Origin: Massilia sp. YIM B02443
GTDB lineage: Bacteria > Pseudomonadota > Gammaproteobacteria > Burkholderiales > Burkholderiaceae_D
Assembly: GCF_030411955.1 (NCBI RefSeq)
Contig: NZ_JASNRA010000004.1
Coordinates: 40,095 to 104,094 of the forward strand
Direction: 5' to 3'
DNA: 64,000 nucleotides
The position numbers were made by a program, and so were the translations under genes. The notes beneath the pieces were generated by a model. That model was not told the origin of the DNA. It ran no database searches and was given only the letters and a program-made list of their open reading frames with translations. Below, piece after piece: positions 11,542 to 21,585 of the stretch (the first letter of the stretch is position 1; every line of letters begins with the position of its first letter).

Positions 11542-12921
11542 ATGCAACATGCGTCGCAAGCTGCACTGTTTTCACTGATCGGCGATACCCCGCTGGTGGA
11601 AGTCACCCGCATCGACACCGGCCCCTGCCAATTGTTCCTCAAGCTCGAATCGCAGAATCCCGGCGGCTCGATCAAGGACCGCATCGGCAAGACCATGATC
11701 GAGCAGGCCGAGCACGACGGCCATCTGCAGCCGGGCGGCACCGTGGTCGAGGCCACCGCCGGCAATACCGGACTGGGACTGGCGCTGGTGGCGCGCATCA
11801 AGGGCTACCGCGTGGTGCTGGTGGTGCCGGACAAGATGGCGGCCGAGAAAGTGCTGCACCTGAAGGCGCTCGGCGCCGAGATCCACCTGACCCGCTCCGA
11901 CGTCGGCAAGGGCCACCCCGAGTACTACCAGGACTACGCCGCGCGCCTGGCGAAAGAGATCCCCGGCGCCTGGTTCGCCGACCAGTTCAACAACCCGGCC
12001 AATCCGCGCGCCCACGAAACCAGCACCGGCCCCGAGATCTGGGACCAGACCAACCACAAGGTCGACGCCATCGTGGTCGGGGTCGGCTCGTCCGGCACCA
12101 TCACCGGCCTGTCGCGCTACTTCAAGAAAGTCCAGCCCCAGCTCGAATTCGTGCTGGCCGATCCGCGAGGCTCGATCCTGGCCGACTACGTGAACACCGG
12201 CCACGTGTCGAAGCATGCCGGTTCGTGGGCGGTGGAAGGCATCGGCGAGGATTTCATCCCGGCGATCGCCGACCTGTCGCGCGTGAAGAAGGCCTATACC
12301 ATTCCCGACGAAGAAAGCTTCAGCACCGCGCGCCTGCTGCTGCAGCAAGAAGGCATTCTCGGCGGCTCTTCCACCGGCACGCTGCTGGCGGCGGCGCTGC
12401 GCTATTGCCGCGAACAGAGCCGCCCCAAACGCGTCGTCACCTTCGTGTGCGACACCGGCACGCGCTACCTGAGCAAGGTCTACAGCGACGGCTGGATGGT
12501 CGACCAGGGATTGATCACGCGTCCGAAAACGGGCGACCTGCGCGACCTGATCGGCCGCCGCTACGACGCCGGCGAGGTGGTCAGCCTGGCGCCGGGCGAC
12601 ACCCTGCTCACGGCCTTCAACCGCATGCGCAACAGCGACCTGCAGCAGCTTCCCGTGATCGACGCCGAAGGCCGGCTGGCGGGGCTGATCGACGAATCCG
12701 ACCTGCTGCTGCACGTGACCCAGGAAGCCGAGCGCTTTGGTGCGCCGGTCTCGAGTACCATGACTTCCCAGCTGCAGACCCTGCACCCGTCGGCCAGCAT
12801 GGGCCAGTTGCGCGAGATCCTCGACCGCGGCCTGACCGCCGTCATCGCCGACGGCCCGCATTTCTATGGCCTGATCACGCGCTACGATCTGCTCAATCAT
12901 CTGCGAAGGACGCTGTCGTGA
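11542..12921 (+). CDS. Cystathionine beta-synthase (PLP domain plus CBS pair)
   Basis: PLP enzyme predicted to condense homocysteine with serine (or O-acetylserine) to cystathionine. The 459-aa protein begins with a fold-type II PLP domain: the Schiff-base lysine is in NPGGSIKDRIGK (K45), AGNTGLG contacts the substrate, and GVGSSGTITG binds the PLP phosphate. Two CBS modules occupy about residues 340-459. The tandem CBS pair separates it from simple cysteine synthases. The start is the ATG at 11542 with GGAGG upstream; the upstream extension of the frame is not convincing. It overlaps the next gene by 4 bp (GTGA), so both are co-translated. Confidence 0.9.
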   Translation: MQHASQAALFSLIGDTPLVEVTRIDTGPCQLFLKLESQNPGGSIKDRIGKTMIEQAEHDGHLQPGGTVVEATAGNTGLGLALVARIKGYRVVLVVPDKMAAEKVLHLKALGAEIHLTRSDVGKGHPEYYQDYAARLAKEIPGAWFADQFNNPANPRAHETSTGPEIWDQTNHKVDAIVVGVGSSGTITGLSRYFKKVQPQLEFVLADPRGSILADYVNTGHVSKHAGSWAVEGIGEDFIPAIADLSRVKKAYTIPDEESFSTARLLLQQEGILGGSSTGTLLAAALRYCREQSRPKRVVTFVCDTGTRYLSKVYSDGWMVDQGLITRPKTGDLRDLIGRRYDAGEVVSLAPGDTLLTAFNRMRNSDLQQLPVIDAEGRLAGLIDESDLLLHVTQEAERFGAPVSSTMTSQLQTLHPSASMGQLREILDRGLTAVIADGPHFYGLITRYDLLNHLRRTLS

Positions 12922-14153
12922 CCAAACCCGATTACCAGCCACAGACCCACTCCAATTCCCATCCGCACTCGGTCGCCAAGGAGGTCGAATTCAAGCGCCA
13001 CATGGAGACGCGCGTGATCCACGCCGGCCAGGCGCCGGAGCCGGCCACCGGCGCCGTGATGCCGCCGATCTTCGCCACCTCCACCTTCCGCCAGGACAGT
13101 CCGGGCGTGCACAAGGGCCTCGACTACGGCCGCTCGCACAACCCGACGCGCTGGGCGCTGGAGCGCTGCGTGGCCGACCTCGAAGGCGGGCGCGCAGCAT
13201 TCGCCTTCGCCTCCGGCCTGGCCGCGATCGCGGCGGTGCTCGAACTGCTGCCGAGCGGCTCGCACGTCATCGCCGGCGACGACATGTACGGCGGCACCTA
13301 CCGCCTGTTCGAACGCGTGCGGCGCGACAGCGCCGGCCTCACCTTCAGCTACGTCGACATGTCCGACCCGGACGCGCTGGCCGCGGCGATCACGCCGCAC
13401 ACGCGCATGGTGTGGGTCGAGACCCCGACCAACCCGATGCTCAAGCTGGCCGACCTGGCCGCCATCGCCGCCCTGTGCCACGCGCGCGGCATCCTCAGCG
13501 TGTGCGACAACACCTTCGCCAGCCCGATCGTGCAGTGCCCACTGGAACACGGCATCGACATCGTGGTGCACTCGACCACCAAGTACATCAATGGCCACTC
13601 GGACGTGATCGGCGGCGTGGCAGTGGTCGGCGCCAGCGACGCCCAGACCGGCCTGGCCGAAAAGCTCGGCTTCATCCAGAACGCGGTAGGCGCGATCCAG
13701 GGACCATTCGACAGCTTCCTGGTACTACGCGGCATCAAGACCCTGGCGCTGCGCGTGGAGCGCAGCAGCGGCAACGCGCTGCTGCTGGCCGAGTGGCTGG
13801 AGCAGCAGCCGCAAGTGCGCAAGGTCTACTATCCCGGCCTGGAGTCGCATCCCCAGCACTCGCTGGCGCGCAACCAGATGCACGGCTACGGTGGCATCGT
13901 CTCGATCGACCTGGACACCGACCTCGACGGCGCGCGGCGCTTCCTTGAGACGTGCGAAGTGTTCACTCTGGCCGAGAGTCTGGGCGGGGTCGAAAGCCTG
14001 ATCGAGCATCCGGCCCTGATGACCCATGCCAGCATCCCGCCCGAGCGGCGCGCCGAGCTGGGGATCGGCGATGGCTTGATCCGCCTGTCGGTCGGGATCG
14101 AGCACCTGGAAGACCAGCGCGAGGATTTGCGGCGGGCGCTTGCAGCAATTTAA
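12918..14153 (+). CDS. Cystathionine gamma-lyase/gamma-synthase family PLP enzyme
   Basis: Cys/Met-metabolism PLP enzyme. Behind a cystathionine beta-synthase it is most simply the gamma-lyase of reverse transsulfuration, giving cysteine, 2-oxobutyrate and ammonia. Visible features are ETRVIHAGQ near the N-terminus, YGRSHNPT, the FASGLAA stretch, and the PLP lysine in STTKYINGHSD (K222). GTG at 12918 overlaps the upstream TGA and has AAGGA 8 bases ahead, giving 411 aa. The ATG at 13002 would give a more usual N-terminus (METRVIHAG), so the true start is open. Lyase and synthase cannot be separated by sequence alone. Its 2-oxobutyrate could supply propionyl-CoA for the neighbouring prp pathway. 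Confidence 0.87.
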   Translation: MTKPDYQPQTHSNSHPHSVAKEVEFKRHMETRVIHAGQAPEPATGAVMPPIFATSTFRQDSPGVHKGLDYGRSHNPTRWALERCVADLEGGRAAFAFASGLAAIAAVLELLPSGSHVIAGDDMYGGTYRLFERVRRDSAGLTFSYVDMSDPDALAAAITPHTRMVWVETPTNPMLKLADLAAIAALCHARGILSVCDNTFASPIVQCPLEHGIDIVVHSTTKYINGHSDVIGGVAVVGASDAQTGLAEKLGFIQNAVGAIQGPFDSFLVLRGIKTLALRVERSSGNALLLAEWLEQQPQVRKVYYPGLESHPQHSLARNQMHGYGGIVSIDLDTDLDGARRFLETCEVFTLAESLGGVESLIEHPALMTHASIPPERRAELGIGDGLIRLSVGIEHLEDQREDLRRALAAI

Positions 14154-14155
14154 AA

Positions 14156-14267
14156 GTAGGGTTGGCGGCTTTGCCGCCGACGCGCCGATTGTTATCGGCG
14201 TCGATGTCCTACCCGATGATCTCGCCGCCGACTATCACCGCGTCGGCGGCGAAGCCGCCAACCCTAC
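14156..14267. repeat. REP/BIME-like inverted repeat element
   Basis: Two 29-bp arms (14156-14184 and 14239-14267) are inverted copies with one mismatch. Each arm contains its own short hairpin (GGCGGC-TTT-GCCGCC type). Between them lies another 7-bp stem (CGCCGAT/ATCGGCG, 14183-14200). It fills the gap between two convergent genes and its right arm includes the stop codon of the chemoreceptor gene. It could fold as a bidirectional transcription barrier. Only one copy is seen in this window, so its repeat status in the genome is untested. Confidence 0.75.
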
Positions 14268-15901
14268 GCAGCCTTCAACAACCGCGGCGCGCCTGGCGCC
14301 GCATCTTTCTCGAAGACGTCTGGGTCGAACGCCGTCACCTGCGGCGCACCCTGATCGGCCCGCAACTTGAACGTCGCTACCAGCGCCGACAACTCCGCCG
14401 CCTGCTGCCGCATCGACGCCGCCGCTGCCGCCGCCTCTTCCACCATCGCCGCATTCTGCTGGGTCGACAGGTCGATCTCGGCGATCGCGCGGCTGACCTG
14501 GGTGACGCCGTCGGCCTGACCCGCACTCGCCGTGTGGATGTGCCCAAGGATGCCGGCAACTTCGTGCACGTGCTGCAGCATGGCGCGCATGGTCGCGCCG
14601 GCCGATTCGGCCATGCCGGTGCCGGCCTCGATCTCGCCGCTAGATTCGTTGATCAGCTTCTTGATTTCCTTGGCCGCGCCGGCCGAATGCTGGGCCAGGT
14701 TGCGCACCTCGCTTGCGACCACCGCGAAGCCGCGCCCTTCGCTGCCGGCGCGCGCCGCTTCCACCGCCGCGTTCAGGGCCAGGATATTGGTCTGGAAGGC
14801 GATGCTGTCGATCATGCCGGTGATGTCGACGATGCGCGCCGCCGAGGCCTTGATCGCACCCATGCGCGCCACCAGCTGCTCGACCGCCTGCGCGCCTTGC
14901 GTGGCGACGCCGGAGGCGGTCTGCGCCAGCGCATTGGCCTGGCGCGCATTCAGGTTGTTGCTGGCGATCGCTTCGCTCAGCTCATCCATCGCCGCCACGG
15001 TCTGGCGCAGCGCGTCGGCCTGGCGCTCGGTGCGCGCCGACAGGTCCTGGTTGCCTTCGGCGATCTCGCCCGAGGCCGAGTCGATCGCCTGGGCGCCGTG
15101 CAGCACCTGCGACACGGTGGACGAGACGCCGTGGGTCATGCCGTTCAGGGCATCGAACAGGCGGCCGATCTCGTCGCTGCGGCGGTGCTCGATGATGGGG
15201 CGCAGGTCGCCGTGCGCGACCTGTTCGGCCAATCTGGCCGCTTGCTGCAGCGGCAGCACCAGGTTGCGCGTCAGCAGCCAGGCCAGGGCGGCGCCGACCG
15301 CCAGTGCGGCGGCGCCCAGCATCAGCAGCAGCGTCTTGCTGAAGGTCGATGCCAGCGCCGATTCGTCAGCCAGGCGATGGGCTTGCGCCGTCTCGAAGGC
15401 CAGCAAGCCTTCCAGCGCGCCGATATGGGCTTTGTAGGCAGGCTCCCATTTGCCGGTCAGGGTGCTTTCGACCAGTTGGGTCTGGCCCAGGTCCTTGGCG
15501 CGGAACAGTTCCTCTTGCACCGCTGCCAGCGCGCTCTTGTTCTTCGCAGCTGCCCGCAGCAGCGCCTGCTCCTTGTCGTCTGCCGGCAGCTTGCCCAGCT
15601 GCGCTTCGATGGCGGCGGCGCCCTTCTTCCCTTCAGCCAGCTGAGCCAGGAAATAGTCCCCCAACTCCAGGCTGTCGCTGCGCGCGATCGACATCGTGCG
15701 CGAGCCATTCAGGCGTTCGATGCCGAGCAGGTCGGACGTGAGCTGTTGTTTGGCCAGCTTGTCACCCACCAGGTCCGTGGTGATGCTGTCGGCCGCGTGC
15801 ATCCGCCAGAGAGCGACGGCGGTCATCAGGGCCATGACCAGCGCAATGATGCCAAAGGCGCCGATGAGTTTGGTAGAGGTATTGAGTTTGGCGAGCTGCA
15901 T
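14264..15901 (-). CDS. Methyl-accepting chemotaxis protein
   Basis: Transmembrane chemoreceptor of 545 aa. A first membrane helix (about 12-34) and a periplasmic helical domain (35-195, four-helix-bundle type, with [10 protein letters not shown] near its start) are followed by a second membrane helix (about 192-212). A HAMP segment (213-265) and a cytoplasmic signalling domain come next. The hairpin tip is clear in [26 protein letters not shown]. No CheR-binding pentapeptide is seen at the C-terminus (GAPRLLKAA). The ligand cannot be predicted. It diverges from the unknown gene at 16044, and its stop codon lies inside the REP-like element. Confidence 0.93.
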   Translation of the reverse strand: MQLAKLNTSTKLIGAFGIIALVMALMTAVALWRMHAADSITTDLVGDKLAKQQLTSDLLGIERLNGSRTMSIARSDSLELGDYFLAQLAEGKKGAAAIEAQLGKLPADDKEQALLRAAAKNKSALAAVQEELFRAKDLGQTQLVESTLTGKWEPAYKAHIGALEGLLAFETAQAHRLADESALASTFSKTLLLMLGAAALAVGAALAWLLTRNLVLPLQQAARLAEQVAHGDLRPIIEHRRSDEIGRLFDALNGMTHGVSSTVSQVLHGAQAIDSASGEIAEGNQDLSARTERQADALRQTVAAMDELSEAIASNNLNARQANALAQTASGVATQGAQAVEQLVARMGAIKASAARIVDITGMIDSIAFQTNILALNAAVEAARAGSEGRGFAVVASEVRNLAQHSAGAAKEIKKLINESSGEIEAGTGMAESAGATMRAMLQHVHEVAGILGHIHTASAGQADGVTQVSRAIAEIDLSTQQNAAMVEEAAAAAASMRQQAAELSALVATFKLRADQGAPQVTAFDPDVFEKDAAPGAPRLLKAA

Positions 15902-16043
15902 GGCAGTGTCGTGGGTGGGACGGGAATGCTTGCAGTATAGAAATGTTATATGACACCCTCGTGAATGTGAATTACCCCGAAGCCCGGCAATGCCGCGCCC
16001 GGCGTCGACTAAAATACGGGACTTTCACGCCACAGACAGCGTC

Positions 16044-16766
16044 ATGACCCCCCTTGAACTTCCCTTTCGCGCCACTACCCTCGAAGCCTGCGCCTGGCTC
16101 GAACAGCAGACCGGTTCACCATGGCACCTGGCGCGCCTGCTCGAGCATGGCTTGACGCCCTATGTCTGGCTCGATTACGACCCAGCCTTTCCGGAGCTGT
16201 TTGGCGACGCCAATGGCGGGTACGCCGCGCCGGTCTTTTTCAGGGACGATATCGCGCTCCTTGCAGCCGGCAGCGACGACGTCTTGATCACACTCACCAA
16301 GGATGCCTACAAGATCGTCGCACGCCTGCCCGAGCCGGGTTTTCGCCGGCCGCTCGATGCCTTGCGCTTTCAACAGAAGGACCTGAAACAGCTGGCCGCG
16401 GCGCTGGCGCGCGGGGAGCAGCCGGGCGCCGCCGACACGCCGCCCGCGCCCAAACCCGCCAGCGAATCGCGGCTCGGCATCACCAAGGAGCAAGTACTGG
16501 CAGCCTTCGCGGCGCACGCCAGGATGGACCTCGGCAAGGCGCTTGACGGGGCAATCGGGATCTTTGGCGACGATGGCGCGCGGGTCAAGGCCAGCGCGCG
16601 CAAATCGAAACGCAATGCGGTGTGGAATCCGGTGACCCTGGCGCTGGGGCTGAACGATGTCTACCGCGTGCCGCTCGGCCCCCTCAAGCGCGCCTTCAAG
16701 ACGCACGACTTCCTGCTGGACTGGGAAGACGACTGGGACCAGTCGCTGCGCCTGCTGGGCAAGTAG
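16044..16766 (+). CDS. Conserved-looking protein of unknown function, 240 aa
   Basis: I do not recognise this family. The protein looks soluble, with no signal peptide or membrane helix. It has an N-terminal part rich in aromatic and acidic residues (WLEQQTGSPWHLARLLEHG, VWLDYDPAFPELFG), then a beta-rich stretch with VLITLTKDAYKIV. A flexible Ala/Pro linker (about 140-155) leads to a C-terminal basic segment (KASARKSKRNAVW) and the ending HDFLLDWEDDWDQSLRLLGK. Codon use matches the surroundings, which argues for a real gene. I chose the ATG at 16044; an upstream in-frame ATG at 15990 would add 18 residues of poor quality. It diverges from the chemoreceptor and stands alone. Confidence 0.7.
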   Translation: MTPLELPFRATTLEACAWLEQQTGSPWHLARLLEHGLTPYVWLDYDPAFPELFGDANGGYAAPVFFRDDIALLAAGSDDVLITLTKDAYKIVARLPEPGFRRPLDALRFQQKDLKQLAAALARGEQPGAADTPPAPKPASESRLGITKEQVLAAFAAHARMDLGKALDGAIGIFGDDGARVKASARKSKRNAVWNPVTLALGLNDVYRVPLGPLKRAFKTHDFLLDWEDDWDQSLRLLGK

Positions 16767-16834
16767 CCCTGCCGACTGACCAGGGGGTGCGCCGGCAAGC
16801 GCCGAGCACCGCACCACGCGACGAGCATCAACGT

Positions 16835-16867
16835 AAAAAAACCCGCGACACTTGCGTGCGCGGGTTT
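16835..16867 (-). terminator. Rho-independent terminator of clpS-clpA
   Basis: On the minus strand a 9-bp stem (AAACCCGCG/CGCGGGTTT) is followed by a T run. It lies 32 bp after the clpA stop. Confidence 0.87.
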
Positions 16868-16899
16868 CGTGAACAACGCGGCGAACCGCGTGTCTGGAT

Positions 16900-19196
<2,297 letters not shown>

Positions 19197-19200
<4 letters not shown>

Positions 19201-19499
19201 ACTTCCTCCATCACGCACTGCAGGGGGTGACCCGCCTTGCGCGCATGCGTTAAGACAAACTCCACTTTGGTACACGCTATATCTTTGGAAAACACCCCAC
19301 ACACCCCCTTCCCATGCTGATGCACGGACAGCATGATCTGGGTAGCGGTCTCGCGATCCTTGTTGAAGTATTCCTGGATCACGGCGACCACGAACTCCAT
19401 CGGCGTGTAGTCATCATTCAGTAGCGCCACCTGGTACAGCGGAGGCGGTTTGACGGTCTGCCGCTCGAGCAGTTGTTCAGTATCGTGCTTCGTTGCCAT
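19197..19499 (-). CDS. clpS: ClpS adaptor
   Basis: N-end-rule adaptor that delivers substrates to ClpA. The 100-aa protein has the family core ([13 protein letters not shown], with the substrate-pocket Asn-Asp-Asp), [32 protein letters not shown] and a C-terminal [11 protein letters not shown]. The flexible N-terminal tail is about 20 residues, long enough to engage ClpA. No Shine-Dalgarno sequence precedes the ATG. A promoter-like pair ends 5-6 bases ahead, so the message may be leaderless. Confidence 0.96.
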
Positions 19500-19505
19500 G
19501 GGTTA

Positions 19506-19533
19506 ATTCTAATACGTCCGGGATGGGTGCCAA
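19506..19533 (-). promoter_or_regulatory. Candidate promoter of clpS-clpA
   Basis: On the minus strand TTGGCA and TAGAAT, each one base off the sigma-70 consensus, are separated by 16 bp. The -10 box ends only 6 bases before the clpS ATG, so a transcript would start at or beside the start codon. Confidence 0.5.
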
Positions 19534-19768
19534 GCGTAAACATCAGTTCGTTTTCAGGTGCTTCCATCTTACGCGTTTTCAGATATTTGCGCAGATGGCG
19601 TTTCAATTGAAGAAATCAAGCCCGACGATTACCGATGGTGCATGGGGCGATGTAATATTTGACATACGGCATGCAAAACCCCTTGACTTCAGTGATTATT
19701 CCACCAACAATGCAGTTATTGACATTGTACTTATGTACTTGTTGATAAGAAGTGAGACTGAGGAGGGG

Positions 19769-19784
19769 GGCAAGAAGCTTCTTG
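19769..19784. repeat. Perfect palindrome in the cold-shock leader
   Basis: GCAAGAAGCTTCTTGC is a perfect 16-bp palindrome in the leader of the csp gene, 43 bases before its start codon. As RNA it could form a hairpin or a dimer contact; as DNA it could be an operator. Either role is conjecture. Confidence 0.6.
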
Positions 19785-19827
19785 CTTTTACGGCTCGTGT
19801 GATTTGTTTATATCTGAAGGTTCTTTT

Positions 19828-20031
19828 ATGGCAACTGGTACTGTTAAGTGGTTCAACGATTCCAAAGGTTTTGGCTTCATCACTCCTGATGACGGCGGCG
19901 AAGATCTGTTCGCACACTTCTCCGCGATCAATATGAACGGTTTTAAGACCCTCAAAGAAGGTCAAAAAGTCCAATTCGAAGTCACGCAAGGCCCGAAAGG
20001 CAAGCAAGCTTCCAACATCCAGGGCATGTAA
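19828..20031 (+). CDS. Cold-shock domain protein (CspA family)
   Basis: Single-domain RNA-binding protein of 67 aa that destabilises RNA secondary structure. RNP1 (KGFGFI) and RNP2 (DLFAHFS) are intact, with the family start [19 protein letters not shown] start at the ATG at 19828; the in-frame ATG at 19804 would add eight non-family residues. It has its own leader and terminator, so it is monocistronic. Whether it is cold-induced cannot be read from the sequence. Confidence 0.96.
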   Translation: MATGTVKWFNDSKGFGFITPDDGGEDLFAHFSAINMNGFKTLKEGQKVQFEVTQGPKGKQASNIQGM

Positions 20032-20054
20032 GCACTCCCCTCCCGGAAGCGAAG

Positions 20055-20081
20055 AACCCCGCATTCAGCGGGGTTTTTTTT
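20055..20081 (+). terminator. Terminator of the cold-shock gene
   Basis: An 8-bp stem (AACCCCGC/GCGGGGTT) with a 5-base loop is followed by eight T. It begins 24 bp after the csp stop. Confidence 0.92.
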
Positions 20082-20110
20082 CGTCCCTGCCCGTCCCTGC
20101 CCTCGGTCAT

Positions 20111-20149
20111 AAAAAAGCCGCCGGCCGTCTTGCGACGACCGGCGGCTTT
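20111..20149 (-). terminator. Terminator of the GMC dehydrogenase operon
   Basis: On the minus strand an 11-bp stem (AAAGCCGCCGG/CCGGCGGCTTT) is followed by T residues, 24 bp after the cytochrome gene. It faces the csp terminator. Confidence 0.85.
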
Positions 20150-20172
20150 AACGACAGCCTATCAAGCGGCAA

Positions 20173-21570
20173 TCAGTGCTTGCTGTCGCCCTTGTCCACG
20201 GTATGGATCTCGTGGTCCTTCAGCGCCTTGCGCACCTTGGCCACGTCACCGGCCTCGACCGCCGACGCCTTGTTGCCCCAGGCGTTACGCACGAAGGTGG
20301 TCAGCTGCGCCGTCTCTTCGTCCGACAGGCGCCAGGCAAAGCCCGGCATGCCCAGGTCCGACGGCGCGGTCTTGGTGCTCGGCAGGCGGGCGCCGGCCAG
20401 CACCACGCGGATCAAGGACGTCGCGTCTTCCTGCAGCACGGTCGGGTTGCCCGGCAGCGCCGGGAACACCTTGCCCGACGCCTTGCCGTCGACGCGGTGG
20501 CAGGCAGCGCAGTTGTCCAGGTACAGCTGGACGCCACGCTCGCTGTCGTTGCCGGACATGATTTTCTGCACCGTCGCTTCGCTGGCCGTGAAGCCCGACT
20601 TCTTGCCGCCGGTTTCAGGCAGGGTCTTGATATAGGCCGCCATGGCCGACAGATCCTCGTCGGTCATGTTCTGGGTGCTGTGCGCCACCACGTCCTGCAT
20701 CGGTTCGCCCAGCACGCCCGAGTGGGCGTTGCGGCCGGTCTTCAGGGTGTCGACGATGTCCTTCTCGCTCCAGTTGCCCATGCCGTCGACCTTGTCGCCG
20801 CGCAGGTTGACCGCCAGCCAGCCGTCGATCAGCGGACCGCCGGCCAGGAACTCGGGGCCGGAATCGTCCAGCGCCAGTTCGTTCAGCGTCGCCGCACGCG
20901 GGGTGTGGCAGGTGCCGCAGTGGCCCAGGCTCTGGACCAGGTAGGCGCCGCGTGCGATACGACCGTCGGCATACTTGGTCAGGTCCATCGGGCCCTGCAC
21001 CGGCACGAAGGTCTTGCGCCAGATGCCCAGCGGCCAGCGCATCGACAGCGGCCAGGTGATGTCGGCGGCGCGATTCTCTTGCGCCGCCGGCTTCACGCTG
21101 TGCATGAAGTAGGCGTACAGGGCGCGCAGATCGTCGTCGCTCATCTTGGCGTAGGACGGGAACGGCATCGCCGGATACAGCGTGCCGCCGCTCGGCGTGA
21201 TGCCGTGGCGGATCGCGCGGTCGAAGTCGTCCAGCGTGTAGTTGCCGATGCCGGTCGCCTTGTCGGGCGTGATGTTGGTGCTGTACATATTCCCGATCGG
21301 CGACTGGATCACGCGGCCACCCGCGAATTCCTTGCCGCCCGGCGCCGTGTGGCAGGCGATACAGTCCGAGGCGGTGGCGACGTAGCGCCCCTTCTCGATC
21401 AGGCCGGCGTCCGGCGCGCCGCTGGATGCCACTGCCGCGAGCAGCGGACCCGGTTCGATCTTGCGGGTCTCGGTCGGCGCCACGGCATAGCCGTAGGCGC
21501 CGGCGAAGACCACCGCGCCAACCGCTGCGAGCGCGAGGATGACTTTCTTGACTGGTTTTTTCTGTGTCAT
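20173..21570 (-). CDS. Triheme cytochrome c subunit of a membrane flavodehydrogenase
   Basis: Electron-transfer subunit that should pass electrons from the FAD subunit to the quinone pool on the periplasmic side. An N-terminal membrane anchor (about 8-30) is followed by three cytochrome c domains with CXXCH at residues 70-74, 218-222 and 354-358. Length (465 aa) and layout match the cytochrome subunits of gluconate, sorbitol and fructose dehydrogenases. It starts 15 bp after the GMC subunit and is the last gene of the operon. The substrate of the complex is unknown. Confidence 0.93.
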   Translation of the reverse strand: MTQKKPVKKVILALAAVGAVVFAGAYGYAVAPTETRKIEPGPLLAAVASSGAPDAGLIEKGRYVATASDCIACHTAPGGKEFAGGRVIQSPIGNMYSTNITPDKATGIGNYTLDDFDRAIRHGITPSGGTLYPAMPFPSYAKMSDDDLRALYAYFMHSVKPAAQENRAADITWPLSMRWPLGIWRKTFVPVQGPMDLTKYADGRIARGAYLVQSLGHCGTCHTPRAATLNELALDDSGPEFLAGGPLIDGWLAVNLRGDKVDGMGNWSEKDIVDTLKTGRNAHSGVLGEPMQDVVAHSTQNMTDEDLSAMAAYIKTLPETGGKKSGFTASEATVQKIMSGNDSERGVQLYLDNCAACHRVDGKASGKVFPALPGNPTVLQEDATSLIRVVLAGARLPSTKTAPSDLGMPGFAWRLSDEETAQLTTFVRNAWGNKASAVEAGDVAKVRKALKDHEIHTVDKGDSKH

Positions 21571-21585
21571 GTATTCGCGTCCTTG

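Larger units (their letters stand above)
19500..19827. other. Divergent intergenic region clpS/csp with long csp leader
   Basis: About 330 bp without a credible gene, clearly more AT-rich than its surroundings. It holds the clpS promoter candidate on the left. On the right, a TTGACA box at 19719-19724 with a weak -10 (GATAAG, 18 bp away) would give the cold-shock gene a leader of roughly 80 bases. That leader contains a perfect 16-bp palindrome at 19769-19784. Long structured leaders are usual for cold-shock genes. Confidence 0.6.

Noticed and set aside
9891..12917. N-terminal extension of the cystathionine gamma-lyase frame through prpR and the beta-synthase
   Set aside because: Runs out of frame through two real genes. 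The GTG at 12918 with a good SD is the start.
14140..14370. Small plus-strand open frame across the REP-like element
   Set aside because: It exists only because the inverted repeat happens to lack stops in that frame.
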